Origin: Oscheius dolichura
Lineage: Eukaryota; Nematoda; Chromadorea; Rhabditida; Rhabditidae
Assembly (NCBI GenBank): GCA_932521035.1
Contig: OW051495.1
Location: 7,440,001-7,504,000, forward strand
Direction of reading: 5' to 3'
DNA length: 64,000 bases
Translations under genes and position numbers: made by a program
Notes under the pieces: model-generated
The model's database searches: none
Told to the model about the DNA's origin: nothing
What the model saw: the letters and a program-made list of their open reading frames with translations, nothing else
Shown: positions 34,503-45,629 of the stretch, in pieces
Numbering within the stretch: position 1 is the first letter of the stretch
How the letters are laid out: each line of letters begins with the position of its first letter

Positions 34503-35046
34503 ATGACTGGCAAGTCATGCTTGGGTCCTTGTTCCCGTCTTTTCGGTGCTCCTCTTCGAATTGCCCTCCTCCTTGCTCTGTCCCGTTTGCTTCTTCTTGC
34601 CGCTCTCGCTCTTCTTCTTTTTTTTCTTTTTCAGCTAAAAACCGACATTATTAGACACAAAATACAATACAAACCTCGTTCAGCCGCCTCTTTCTCCTTC
34701 TTCTTCTTCTTCTTCTTATAGCAACATATCCCAACAATGTATCGATAGAAGAACCCTCAATGACAACTGCGACATTGGTAATATACAGAAGGGAAGATGT
34801 GAAAGCAGTCCATTTGTCAGCAGCGACATCCTTCACCGTGAGATTATAAGAACTGCCAGCGATAATTTTCTTGCAAGGCTCTTCCACGACGGCCTTCGGG
34901 TCTTCTTGATCCAAATTATAACAATTAAATGCTGCTGCTGCGCCGACGAGAGTCGCCGGCCAGAGCACAAAAACAGCAGAAAATAGAAACAGTAATGCCC
35001 CTAAAAGTTAGCAACTAGCAAGAGACAGTAGAAATGACCGACTCAT
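34503..35046 (-). CDS. Small secreted or membrane protein with a highly basic tail
   Basis: Minus strand. A hydrophobic leader (LLFLFSAVFVLWPATLVGAA) is followed by FNCYNLDQEDPKAVVEEPC and KKIIAGSSYNLTVKD with a likely N-glycosylation site (NLT) and two cysteines. A second hydrophobic stretch then runs into a run of at least eight arginines or lysines, depending on frame. After a 44-bp intron the tail is Lys/Glu-rich. The 5' end is uncertain: an ATG at about 35046 lies before a GT...TTTTAG intron but the joined phase is not clean. The 3' end runs into retrotransposon sequence at about 34513, so the natural C-terminus was probably replaced. Family not recognised. Confidence 0.4.
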
Positions 35047-36102
35047 TGTAGAAGAAGACTTGGAAAGAATGAGAGCTCCCGGGGATTAATGTCTATTTAT
35101 ACCGCTTCTTGTCTAATTCCTGTGATGGACTGTTTTGGCCGTTCCGACACGACTTTTGACAATCCTACCCTAATAATGGGGAGGTCTGTCTGTCTGTCAG
35201 ACCTGTCGTTTGTGCAAATCTGACGGTCAATAGCAGACAGCTAGAGAAGTAGAAAAGCCGACGGTCAACGTTTATTCGACCGTCAACTTTTAATCCCGTA
35301 ATGCCGAAGGCATACTTGTTTGAATAAGATTTTCGGGTCTCCCGATGGGGAAATAGCGGGCCGTTTCTGTTCAAAGCCCGAATTGTCCAGGATCCAACTT
35401 CTCATCTCGTTCAGTGAAGTTTTTTATGTGCCGGTAGCTCATTCGGTCGATTTACCCGGAGCACCATACAACGACAAACGGCCGGGCACGTCCGATCACT
35501 GGGCGTGCCCGAATTGATCATTTTTGCCCACTTGTGGGGGTTCTCAAAGCCCGATTCTCAAAGTTGTGAATCCAATACAGAACCCAGTATACAACAGCAT
35601 TGACTACTGTCTATATCAATTGGAGGGATACCCGAGATCCGCGCGTGTCTCGAGTTTCCATAATTTCTGGCCGTCCTGTATATTCCAAGGGAGTTACGGC
35701 ACTCTTCGTCACTTTTTAAGTTTTGATGTGTGTTGTTCCTTTTTAGATGGCTAGTCGACTAGGAATCGACAGCTGTTTTATGTCACTAACAGGAATGAAT
35801 ACGGAAGGGGACTGGACAAGAAGCCTACTTACAAGGTAGATTCCTTCTAATTCCCAATATTCTAGTACCAAAATTAGCTGAATTAGTCAATTTGAAGGTC
35901 TAAAAATAGAAAAATAGACCAAAAAGATGTTAAAATTCATTTTCAGGGGTCATTTTCCCGTTTGATCTGAAACCCAAACAATCCGAAGACTCTACCAGCT
36001 AATAGTCACTTCTTTTATTGATTTTTTAAAATTTTACATATTCTATTCCATATAAATTGTTATAAATTACTATTTTGATGAGATTGAGACGTTATTTTGG
36101 GT
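35047..36102. other. Intergenic region with a MITE half-copy
   Basis: Contains a half MITE (35163-35320) and otherwise only short unsupported frames. Two GGCACG/GGGCGTGCCCG stretches near 35480-35510 form a small inverted repeat. Confidence 0.4.
35163..35320 (-). repeat. Reverse half-copy of the ACTAGTATGCC MITE
   Basis: Follows the family order in reverse: CCTACCCTAATAAT, a GTCTGTCTGTCTG run, AGACCTGTCGTTTGT, GACGGTCAA, then TTTTAATCCCG and the outer GCCGAAGGCATACTTGT end (one base different from GGCATACTAGT). Confidence 0.65.
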
Positions 36103-38447
36103 CTAGAGACGGTCGTCGAGCCGTAGAACATCGATTCCCTTAGACTTCGGCAGGAGAGAAGGAGTAGCCACGGTTGGAAGACGCACATCGCCTCCGCCGG
36201 CAGCATACTGTAATAATAACTCATTTTATAAATTTTCACCTTTTTATAAAATATAAAATTGATACAATTCCTCACTTCCACTTGATGATAAAACTGAGAA
36301 AGTCCTCGTGCTCGGTCACGTGTGCCCACAGTTCAAGAGCAGAGCGAATTGTCGTGGGAATGAGGATCAGAAACGTGGCGAAGCCTATTTTTAGCAGGAT
36401 TGACTCTTGTTTCTATAAATTTTGATGTTTTTATAATAAAAAATAAGCAAAGCCTTAGTTTTAGCATCCATATTATGCAGATTAGCGTATTTTCGTTGAA
36501 AAACGGCCGTTATCGAATAACACACGGCACAAATAACAGCCGATCCGAAGCTGAGAACAATATCCGCTGAATTTTCGAACTAAAAATTGGTTTGTTACTT
36601 TAAAAAGGGGGAAAAGTACGGCATAGGTAGGCCCAGTCTGATCAAATGAAAATAAATCAGAACCAGGGAAAATGTAGGTGGTAAAATTCAAATCGGGGCT
36701 ATAAATGACTGCTCGAAGGGCGGCAGAGATACAATATCCAAAAATTGTCATGAAGATGATATTTCGCGTGTTCCAGAGCTGAAAAGGGAAAGGGTTGGTT
36801 ACTGTTTTTGTCGTTTATGAGAGAACTATGAAAATTTCTAGGTAACATGGGCCGATTTTGGGTGTGGTCAGCATTTGACCCTATATCTCGACTAATTTTG
36901 GGAGTTTAGGGGTAAGTCCAGATGCATTAGAACCGTCAGAACGTGCTCTCCACTGTGGTTGTCAAATTTCGGAAATTGGTCCAGAAATAACCGAGCTGTG
37001 ACCCCAAATGTGACAGAATCCCCCCGGAGAACGGCCGTTACGTAATTCGATCCTGGCCACTTTTGCGTTTGTAGTCATAGCTCAGTTATTTGTGGGTGCA
37101 TTTTCGATATTCGACGACCACCGTGGAGAGCACATCGTGGTGATTCGAATGACACTTAACTTACTCCTAAATTGGCAGAAATGACTGAGATATAGGGCCA
37201 AACACCCGACCAAGCCCCAAATAAGTCCAAAATTGGATGATGTGGCTATGACCGCCGAAAAAACTTTTCAGGTCGAGTTTTTCTACAGTAACCCCACGCG
37301 GCTCTTCCCTTCCCTCTAACAAGGGAAGTGCAGGAACTCAGGGTGGCCGATTTGGCTACTTGTTTGCCAGGATGTAGGTCTATGTGAGTGAAGTAGAAAA
37401 CAAAAAAAAATTAGCTGCCGGATCGATGATTTGGAGGAGTTAGACCACTTTGAATGTCCAAAACATGGTATTTTAGCCCATTTTCGCGCCCTCATAACTT
37501 TTTATTTACAAATGCTAAAAGACTCCGGTTTGTTTTTACCTAGGCAGAATGGCGTGCTTTACAAGTACAGTACAAAAAAGAGGCAACCGCTTGCAACAAT
37601 TTAGCTCAATTCCATGAAATGTGCGAAATAGCGTCCGCGCTGGGTTTTCAGTCCCTCTAGAAGGGTTATGTCGCTTCGAATATTGCTGAAATTGACTTCA
37701 AATGCTTTATCTTGCCCATATAACTGTAGCGTTACTGATATCGTGTGTCCGTTTGAATGTTGGAAAAATGGCATTTTTGCCCAGTTCCTGACCATTTGGT
37801 CGATTTTTCGATATTTGTGAGGAAGTTTCAAATTGGTTGATATTGCTGACGTTACACTAATCTCATCGAGATAAATCGATTGGTAATAATTCCAGTGTTT
37901 TTGGAAGCGGAAGCGACATAACCCTTCTAGAGGGGTTGAAAACCCAGCGCGGACGCTATTTCGCACATTTCATGGAATTGAGCTAAATTGTTCCTGCACT
38001 TCCCTTGTAACTTACTTTATCGTACATCCTGTACTTCGTTAGTAGAACAGCTGACAGTCTATTGATAGCTATTTCCACATGTCCAAAATAGAGTAAATTC
38101 TTCAGGAAAATATACCAGTACCATTGCCATTCAACCAGTTCGTTGTCCTCGTTCACCGCGTATTTAATTATCCTATATTTTCTCAGTCTATTGAATCCGG
38201 TCGTTGTACACAGTTCCAGCAGCTCGTGAAGCCCCTAAATTTATAATATTCTACAATTTTATAAGTACAAAAAGATGATACAAACCTGTATGAAGATGAT
38301 GGTAAAGAAGGGAGCCTTCAGAATATTACTGGATCTTCGTCGACGGGCACGGATTATTGTCACCAGGACGAAGCAATACATCAAGGCGGAAATAGCGGCA
38401 AACGTCATCCAACACCATTCCCAGATGGGGATATCAGCTATCGACAT
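36103..38447 (-). CDS. Seven-transmembrane chemoreceptor-like protein (Srg-type suspected)
   Basis: Exons read MSIADIPIWEWCW, then a hydrophobic helix (FAAISALMYCFVLVTIIRAR) at 38447-38290; GLHELLELCTTTGFNRLRKY and VEWQWYWYIFLKNLLYFGHV, EIAINRLSAVLLTKY (about 38232-38020); LWNTRNIIFMTIFGYCISAA near 36780; FENSADIVLSFGSAVICAV near 36575; and IGFATFLILIPTTIRSALEL near 36390. It ends GIDVLRLDDRL, TAG. Membrane helices in this order, with an NR motif after the third, and the tail resemble nematode Srg-class serpentine receptors, probably of chemosensory neurons. The first exon shown follows a TTTTCAG site, so an upstream exon may exist. The intron at about 36785-38018 is filled by palindromic elements. 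The class assignment is tentative. Confidence 0.6.
36850..37225. mobile_element. Imperfect long palindrome in the Srg-like gene intron
   Basis: GACCCTATATCTCG on the left mirrors GAGATATAGGGCC on the right, and ACGTGCTCTCCACTGTGGT mirrors ACCACCGTGGAGAGCAC further in. GGCCGTTACGTAA lies near the centre. There is no coding capacity. It is probably an old foldback MITE. Confidence 0.6.
37320..38007. mobile_element. Inverted-repeat element with CAAGGGAAGTGCAGGA ends
   Basis: CAAGGGAAGTGCAGGA at 37320-37335 is mirrored by TCCTGCACTTCCCTTG at 37992-38007. Nested inside, a better palindrome spans 37595-37992 (AACAATTTAGCTCAATTCCA and GCGCTGGGTTTTCA mirrored at the right). No transposase is encoded, so it is a non-autonomous DNA element or two nested ones. 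Confidence 0.65.
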
Positions 38448-38469
38448 CGAGGGGCTACCGTAATTCTGA

Positions 38470-40010
38470 AAATTTATGGGGGAAAGTACAAGGTGTGATC
38501 AGGGGAGAGTTATGAGAGTTGACGCCTATCCTATGACTGGCATTCTTAGAAAATGGGGTGACTACTTTTAGGAGGAAATGCACATGATGGCAGTGAGCAA
38601 CACCCATCTTCTGGAGGAAATACAGATACAGAAATGCTATTTTCTGGACTTCTGGTTACTTTTTGACGCTTTGGCCGCGTTCCACGTGGTATTGGGGGTA
38701 TATTTCGAGAATTTCTGGGTTATTTTCAGAGATTTAAAATCCAGGTTGGAGAGCTTTTCAAGTCCAATCTAGAAGACCTAGTTATGCTTTTGGATATCTA
38801 GAAATAATTACTAAAAACGGGTTAAAATGCATATATATAATGCAGCTGATTATATTTACTCGAGAAGTTATAAGAAATTGGAGCTGCGGGAAATTTGTCT
38901 AAATTGGAAGCTGGTGGCAGCCGGCCTATCGGATCGGGGAATTATGAGAATAATGTATCCAACACCAGGGAGTAATTTTCATTTTTCGGGGAGGTGTCAA
39001 ATGCAGCTGCTTTTGAATAATTCCCACTTATCACAATATTCGCCGCTTTTCTAACCGGGTGATTCATGAATAGGGTCACAATTGCTCCTTCTGGGTAAAA
39101 AAGTGAGCAAAGAAAGAAGAGAATGTTCTGTTTTGTGCTATAGTAGTCAGAAAATGAATAGCAACGAGATTTGATGGAGAAACCAGGTGTTGCAGACCCC
39201 GTTGTCGTCTAAAATCTGCTGCCACCTGGTTCCAAGTCCAAATTGTGCGTCAGGCGTAGGTTGATGTGAATTTTCTCAGCATGACGGAATATATTGCAAT
39301 TATCCAAATTAATATTCCCATCAAGAGTGTGCTCAGTGTGTGTGGCTAGACAGAACTCAAGTTTTTTAAACTGCAGACTTCAGAGACCTCCGATTTCCGG
39401 GGGCAAAGGATGAAACGCGGCGCAATAAGGATTAATTGAGCTTTTGAAAAGGAGCTGGAGGAATCTAGAGATCAGACGTACGGCGTAGATTATAAATAGG
39501 AAGGAAATTCAGAAAATTGGGTACTTTTTGGGAAGAGGAGTTGGGCAAAAACTACCATATACCATCAAATGAAAGCCCTCTCTCTGGGGAATCGAGAAAT
39601 AAGGGCCCTTGGAGAGAATGCCGTACATTTCGGTGTCGCTGGGCTCGATCCTCGATACCCTGCACCCGTAAAGTCTCGGCAAGTTAAAGGTATAAAGGCA
39701 TCAGTTTTCTACCGGGTTTGAATAAAGATGATCGTCCTGCCGAGAATTTAGGGGAGACAAAATACCATGTAATGTAGTACTGTAGTCGGTTATTGGAATT
39801 GTTTTTTTTTCTAAAATCATTCTGCTATAACCTACCTCCTCAAAATGCTCGATTCCCCAAAAATTCAGTTTTGGTCGAGGCTTTGACCATTTTCGACAGC
39901 CTCCACTGCACGCTGCTCCTTGACCGGTCCAAACAGAGTTTCTACCGTTTGTCGTCAACTCGACGAATTTTGTTTGCCACTCTTAAATCATCCGGCGTCG
40001 GGTATTTTCC
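38470..40010. other. Intergenic region, possibly with 5' exons of the Srg-like gene
   Basis: No gene can be assembled with confidence. On the minus strand an open block at 38960-39080 (EGAIVTLFMNHPVRKAANIV) is preceded by a TTTACCCAG site and could be an exon, but I could not join it. A copy of the motif CTGCACCCGTAAAGTCTCGGC lies near 39658. Confidence 0.3.
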
Positions 40011-40926
40011 ATGGCAAGCAAGAACCTCCCTCCCACGTCGGCTACCATTGGCAAGCGGCTGGCTAAAGATGATGGAAAGCTGACGTCTGGTTATGGTGCC
40101 GAAGAAAAGGCAAAACAGTACAAGAAGACGATCAAAAAGCTGAAGACGGAGAATAGGATTCTTCGAGGACAAATCATCGACTATGAGGAGAAATTCACCG
40201 CTGCAGAGGTTGATATCCAGAAAAAAGCATCTTTAACTATTTTAGCGTATTGAGATGGCTCGTAAACGGGAAAACGAGGTTCTTCAGCTGGAAAAAATCA
40301 TCCTCGAGAAGCTCAACATAGTTTTTGAAGAAAAAAACAGGAAATTAGAAGCACAAGTGAATATTATCGCGGCTGTGGTTGCAGAAAATGGAGATCTCTC
40401 TGGAACACGCCCGGCTCAATTTTCCTTCTCAACAGAAAATAATTTTGAGGTGGGAACTATTCTTAAATTTAAGTTACTTTGATTTTTTTAGAATGCCTAC
40501 CAATCAGCAGCTAGACTTTTCGAAAATGCACTGAATTGGGCAGAAAAAGAACGGAACGCGCTGATGAATAACTACGAAATCGAGCGGGAGGAATGGAAGA
40601 AGGAACAGGGCCGGATGGAAAAGGAGATGGCTGAAAAATTTGAAGCTGAACAGGAAAACTGCCGTCGCTTAGAAAAGCTCCTCGATTCGGCCAAAGAAGA
40701 CCACATCCTCTACCAAGAGGAATACATCCGGTTGAAGGAAGAGAACGCCCAACTCTGGTCGAAAACTGCTGCCGGCATCTGCAAAGCCTGCAATGAGAAC
40801 ATCGTGGACAACGTACTTCAATGCGGGCACGTTGTGTGTAATCTGTGTCTCCCTCGCCTCTCTGACTGCCACCGATGCCACAAAAAAATCGGGCCAAGCA
40901 GCATCAAAAAAATCTTCTTGTCTTAA
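40011..40926 (+). CDS. Coiled-coil protein with C-terminal RING finger
   Basis: Three exons are inferred: 40011-40206, 40243-40449 and 40493-40926, with 35-45-bp introns. The N-terminal two thirds are charged and heptad-like (AEEKAKQYKKTIKKLKTENR; EWKKEQGRMEKEMAEKFEAE), predicting a long coiled coil. The C-terminus is a C3HC4 RING: CKAC, then CGH, CNLC and CHRC within KACNENIVDNVLQCGHVVCN and the following residues. RING domains usually bring E2 ubiquitin-conjugating enzymes to substrates, and the coiled coil would give dimerisation or targeting. The closest architecture is coiled-coil/RING ligases with the RING at the extreme C-terminus; no specific orthologue is recognised. An AATAAA signal at 40947-40952 lies 20 bp past the stop. 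The length is about 275 residues. Confidence 0.75.
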
Positions 40927-40946
40927 ATTTGTCTACAATAGATGTT

Positions 40947-40952
40947 AATAAA
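40947..40952 (+). terminator. Poly(A) signal of the RING gene
   Basis: AATAAA 21 bp after the stop codon of the RING/coiled-coil gene. Confidence 0.6.
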
Positions 40953-41076
40953 CTTATTGATCTTCTGTTTGATTCATTTTGGGAAGAAGGATTGAGATTT
41001 TCAAATGAGCCTGCAACATTGGAAACACAATAAAAATTCATAGTATTAACAAAATAATTATACAGAAAACAACAAC

Positions 41077-41959
41077 CTATAATTTTCTATTTTTTATCTT
41101 CAATTTGTGCATTTGAAGCTTCGAAGTAATGTAACTATTGCGCAAGCGTTGTATGAGTCCATTCATTGTCATTCTAAAAACAGAATGGGAACTTAAACAA
41201 AGAGAAATGCACTTACATAACTGCATCGCGATGCTTTTTATCTGTGCCATATACATTGGTAAGCCTTTCATTCCATGCTTTCTTGCTTTCGATCACGCGT
41301 TTATAGTGATCATTAACTTCGCGCTCTAGATCATAAACTGTATCTTCCAAAAGCTTTCTCTCTCCATCAGCAACTGCATCTTGTGAAGCTCTTGAAGCGG
41401 TGGTCTAAAATTTTTACATGAGAATTTTGTGGAAAAATAAAACCAACCAATAATTCCAACTTGCTATTCATTTCCTCTTGTAATTTATAGAAATTTCGCA
41501 TGCATTCGTTTGATTCGGAAGTTATTAATTCTTTACGGCGTTTAGAAGCAGTATCCAGCTTTAGTGACTCCTTTTCATACAGTTCCTTGTATCTACAAAT
41601 TGGAAAAAAAAGTCTTTGAAATTAACTAACTGCATCTCTAGTTCTTGATATTCCTGAAGAGGAGCATTTAAACAATTTTGTTCGGCTTCTATCTCTTTGC
41701 TCTCTTGGTCTAAAGCTTGCAGCTGCGATTCTTCTGAAAACATGTTTTGAAAAAGATGCACAAAAACAAACTTTGTTGCACAGACTTTAATAGCTCCCGA
41801 ATGTCTGTATCTACCTTCTTGTTCTTTTCAGCTATATTTTTACTTTCTAAAGGTATAAGAATAAAGTAGGATAACAAACAAACCTCGATCTACTTCGGTT
41901 GTAAGCAAATTCATCGCAGCGCAGAAGCGCTGTATCTCAGGACGAAGATTAGTGCTCAT
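41077..41959 (-). CDS. Coiled-coil protein of unknown family
   Basis: Five or six exons with 35-45-bp introns. The product starts MSTNLRPEIQRFCAAMNLL and continues as an almost unbroken charged helix: KNIAEKNKKVDTDIRELLKS; LQALDQESKEIEAEQNCLNA; YKELYEKESLKLDTASKRRK; and GERKLLEDTVYDLEREVNDH. It ends with a basic tail (SKLQMHKLKIKNRKL, TAG). The length is about 240 residues. Its start is only 145 bp downstream of the DMAP1 stop on the same strand, which is compatible with a nematode operon. It could be a kinetochore, centrosome or chromatin-associated coiled-coil subunit, but I see no diagnostic motif and assign no function. Confidence 0.65.
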
Positions 41960-42103
41960 CTGAATGTAACAAGAGTTTTACACGACCAAGCGAAAACTAG
42001 AAAAGATAATGTTGCTGATAAACATGCGTTTAACAAATAGGAAGTTGTAAGAAAGGTTAATATTTACTACAACAAAATTTAATGCATAACAAAACAAAAT
42101 TAC

Positions 42104-44092
42104 CTACTGTTGCTCTTTAGGCTCTCTTTTAGCTACAAGAACGGTTAATCTACGTGAAGAGGTAGGCATGCCTTCTTTACCAATGTATTCTTGAGCAATT
42201 GCACCACCCGTAATGGGCGTCAACTTGAACATGGGTGGCACTTCCACTTTCTACAAGAATAGAAAAAAAAGACAATTTTTGCTTACCTTATTAGGAAACT
42301 TTTTTTGAAGTAGCATTAATTCATATTCGGCAGCTATTAGACTGTCTTTCAAATCTTGTAAAAGGCACACGTTTGCTTTGAATTCGTTCAGCGATTTCAC
42401 AAGTTCTTCAGAATTGAGTATATGATATTCAGCTAAAAGTATACAAAAATTATGTTTAAAAAAGAAACATACGAAGCCCACAGGCTTTCAAAACGGCTAC
42501 AATATTCCTCTCTCTTCGTGTTGCTCTCATTTTTAATTCCACATTCTCACAGCTTCGAAGATGTGCACCGGCAGTTTTAAATGAATGGAATCGGAAATGC
42601 TTCATTTCAGAGTCCTTAATATAAAAAATACAGATACATGAATATAACATACCAGAGTAAAGATAGGCACTTGAGATTTTCTTTTAGCAACACTTTTTCT
42701 ACCACTACGCGGTGGGAGTTCAGGCTGTCTAAAATATCAATAAAAAAGCAAAATAAAACAATACTCACAGTGAAGCTAAAAAGGCCTCTTCTTCTGCTAC
42801 AACTGAATCCATATAAGCTTGCAATTCTGCAGCTTTTTTAGTACGAGATTTATTCTTGGCTTCATAAATCTTCAAGGAACGAAGGAGTTCTTCTTCTTCT
42901 TCTATCTGTTCATGAGATCTATTCCATTGTTTTTCTAATTGTCGCTTTCTGAGCCGTTCGTGTTCTGCATCATAATTACAGCCACGAATACTCTGATCCT
43001 AAACAAAAATACTAAACGTAAGATAGTGAATACTTTTTGCAGTCGAAGATGGTTGGCAATAGTATAATAACGTTCTTTTAAATCTTCTATTGTACGCGGC
43101 TTATATTTCACCTTGTCATAACGATCATGAATAATTATCCATCTAAAATAGGATCATAGAGCAAGGATCAGCAGTAAACACCTTAAATCAAAGCGTTGAA
43201 CAAGATCGAATAGGTGATCAGTTTCCTCTCTCGTCCAATTTCGTGTTGAACTAAAATGTTTCTGATAAACTTCGTCGGTGTATGTATCTAATTGTAAAAC
43301 CTGGAAAGTATTAACATGATTATATGAAGCGAACCTTATTAAGACGTGCAAATTTGTAAACATCACCATGTTTGTCTTCTCTTTCCCAGTGAAATAATTG
43401 CAGATTATCAGCACGTGCTTGGTTGGTAAACGGTACCCAGTTATATTTATGAGTTCTTGTAAGAGTATTCTAAACATTTACATACATTATCAATTGCTCT
43501 CGAAAAAATATACTTCAAATGCTTTCTTTTCCTTGTAACCAGCCATTTTTGCTGGCATGACGGATTTGATAAGTTCATTTGGCTCTTCGACGGCAAGGAT
43601 ACCAGCATTCAGTAGTTGAAAGGCTTCTCTGGAAATCCCTGCAGGCCTCTTCATTTTAGGTGGTTTAGGAACGATTGCCTGGAATAATAACAATTACACA
43701 AATTCTGTCTATTGACTTACACTTTTGCTGCTTTTGATGCGATTCTTAGAAGTATCCTAAACAAACACTTATTAGCCTATAACATGCAGCAAACCTTTTT
43801 AATTTCATCCTCATCATCAAAAAGCAAATCGTCGAAAATCGCAGGCATCTTCCTGAAAAATTCACTATCAATATAAAGAAGAGAAGTGAGTATAGCGTGA
43901 CATATTTGCAACTAATCACTGCTTTTGCTTTCTTTTTCTATATACACCTCGCAAGTATTTTATATTGGTTGCAAAAAATTCACACGGGAGAGAAAAGGCA
44001 AAAGAAAGGACAACGAAAAAAGAGCATTTGTTCGTCTTTCCTGATTCCTGGCGCATCAAGCCCGCAAAATCCAAAATGTCTCGAGCATTCAT
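42104..44092 (-). CDS. DMAP1/SWC4 homologue (C. elegans EKL-4-like)
   Basis: DMAP1 is a subunit of NuA4/TIP60 acetyltransferase and SRCAP/SWR1 remodelling complexes in the nucleus. Exons give PKMKRPAGISREAFQLLN (43690-43500), NWVPFTNQARADNLQLFHWE with FARLNK, then the SANT-like domain NWTREETDHLFDLVQRFDLR and WIIIHDRYDKVKYKPRTIED LKERYY split across exons (43260-43050). They continue with ERLRKRQLEKQWNRSHEQIE EEEELL, FKTAGAHLRSCENVELKMRA and NEFKANVCLLQDLKDSLIAA EYELMLLQKK, ending KREPKEQQ, TAG. Order and spacing match DMAP1 along the whole length. An upstream open block (44092-44040: MNARDILDFAGLMRQESG) resembles the family's N-terminal DILEL/DILDF motif and is likely exon 1, but I cannot define its donor. 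If it is not used, translation starts at 43848 (MPAIFDDLLFDDEDE). Confidence 0.85.
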
Positions 44093-44429
44093 TTCACTCT
44101 CATGCTTTTCTTTTCTTGTCAAAGCATACACTTTTTCTTTTCGTATTTTCTCGAATCAATCGATTAGTTCATAGCTGGAAAAATCATAAGTTGGTCATTG
44201 ATGTCTCTTATTGTGTGCATCATGAAAAATATTCGAGACATTGGAAATGAGAGAAATGACTACATTTTTATTTGATAAATTGTGTTCAATACAAAAACAG
44301 CTAATACTATATTCTGTCACATGTTGTTCCCTCTCGCAAGTGCTTCCATGTCGCTTCAAGGAATAGCAGACAAGCCAGTCGCGCTTGAATATACTTGACT
44401 TTGAGCCACGCTTTTTCCACATTGTAGGC

Positions 44430-45629
44430 CTAAAGTATTCTTTTCTTGTTCTTTCTTTCCCTCTCCATACCGAGTAGCCGGGAGACGGCTAACTTATACT
44501 CTTTGATACAGACGATTGTAATAATTGGATCCAACGCTTTTGGCAGCGTTACAGAAATCGTAAAGAGCGGCGTAAGAAGAGCAATCACGAAGTTATCTGG
44601 CAGGATTGGATAAAGAAGAATGTAGAAGGAGGGAACATTGCACATGATTATAGGTATCAAAGCCTAAATATTTTTTGAAGGAACGATGTGCTGCCCGACC
44701 TGGATAACCAAGGACATGAAGATCTGATGCTCGAGAGCAACATTGATTTTTTCATCATTAGAAACCTTAAGTTTTCCCTTTATTGCTTTGTATATTTTCC
44801 AGCTGCAAAAGCCGATGATCATCATTGAGCCGTAGACATAAAAGTAGTGAACGCATAAAGCAGCAATACTCCAAGGAGAATAGCTTCCATCCAGATTCTG
44901 TTAGGCGGTTTTTGTTTAGTTGAGAGAGCTCTCACCGTCATCCTGGTTGCATAATAAGCAACAACGGTGTTATTATCCAGGTCGAAGTGATCAAGTACTT
45001 CATAAAGAACTTCCTAAACGAGAGTACACCTTCTTTCTGTCAATTCCTACGGTAGAAATGGCGTTAGATGTGCAAAGGAAATGAGAACAGAAAATAGAAG
45101 CAAGAAGATAAGCAAATAAGGAAATTCCAATCAAAATCTTGAAGCAAGCACTGCGTTTTATGATGTCCACCCATTCAGATCTGGAATTATTAGTATTTTT
45201 TATTATTAGTAATTTTCTAAAATTCGAACCGGACCTGCACACAATGAAATAGCGATAAATAAAGTTGAACATGATGAATCCCAGCCAAATTTGGTAGAAA
45301 AGACAATAAAAAGTTGGACCGAATTGATGCAGAGGTGTTCCTACTAAGGGACCAAGGAATGTCATCCCAATGAAGGTTCCTTTTGTAATGTAGTGGACCT
45401 GAAGAACTCTCTCATATTTTTTTTGATGATTTCTCACTGGCATCCCAATAACAGCCACCAATGCATAGAATATCTCAAAGATACAATATATAGTCAGAAT
45501 ATTCTTATAAAATCCAAGGTTATTCTTCGTAAACGTGTGAATAATATAAATAAGGAAGCTGTTGAGAATTACAGCAAAGCCAGCAGCTGTAGTTTGAAGG
45601 AATACGACTCCGCTGAGGTAAATATTCAT
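44430..45629 (-). CDS. Serpentine 7TM chemoreceptor, Str-like
   Basis: Four or five exons. The N-terminus is MNIYLSGVVFLQTTAAGFAV with ILNSFLIYIIHTFTKNNLG, and helices follow at FYKNILTIYCIFEIFYALVA, QIWLGFIMFNFIYRYFIVCR and ILIGISLFAYLLASIFCS. Later exons give VHYFYVYGSMMIIGFCSWKI, VALEHQIFMSLVIQ, ALIPIIMCNVPSFYILL and a last helix with PLFTISVTLPKALDPIIT. It ends near 44430 in a basic tail. The KNxLG..KN first loop, the RY.IVCR motif after helix 3, ALIP in helix 6 and LDP in helix 7 fit the nematode Str superfamily of chemosensory receptors. One exon near 45003-44945 (NNTVVAYYATRM) connects the halves. Its start is 670 bp from the SMYD gene on the opposite strand. Confidence 0.75.

Larger units (their letters stand above)
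31755..34513 (-). mobile_element. 5'-truncated Ty3/gypsy-type LTR retrotransposon
   Basis: Read on the minus strand it starts abruptly in the end of the RNase H region (AAKRLHRWDLKLMVYSFDIE; YRKTTEFGNADGLPRLP), then integrase, a basic/proline-rich extension, an extra open region and a 3' LTR (31755-32089) preceded by a purine-rich tract. Gag, protease, reverse transcriptase and the 5' LTR are missing from the window. A frameshift near 34240-34260 separates the RNase H end from integrase. It abuts the small gene at 34503-35046, and the two read through one another. Confidence 0.8.
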
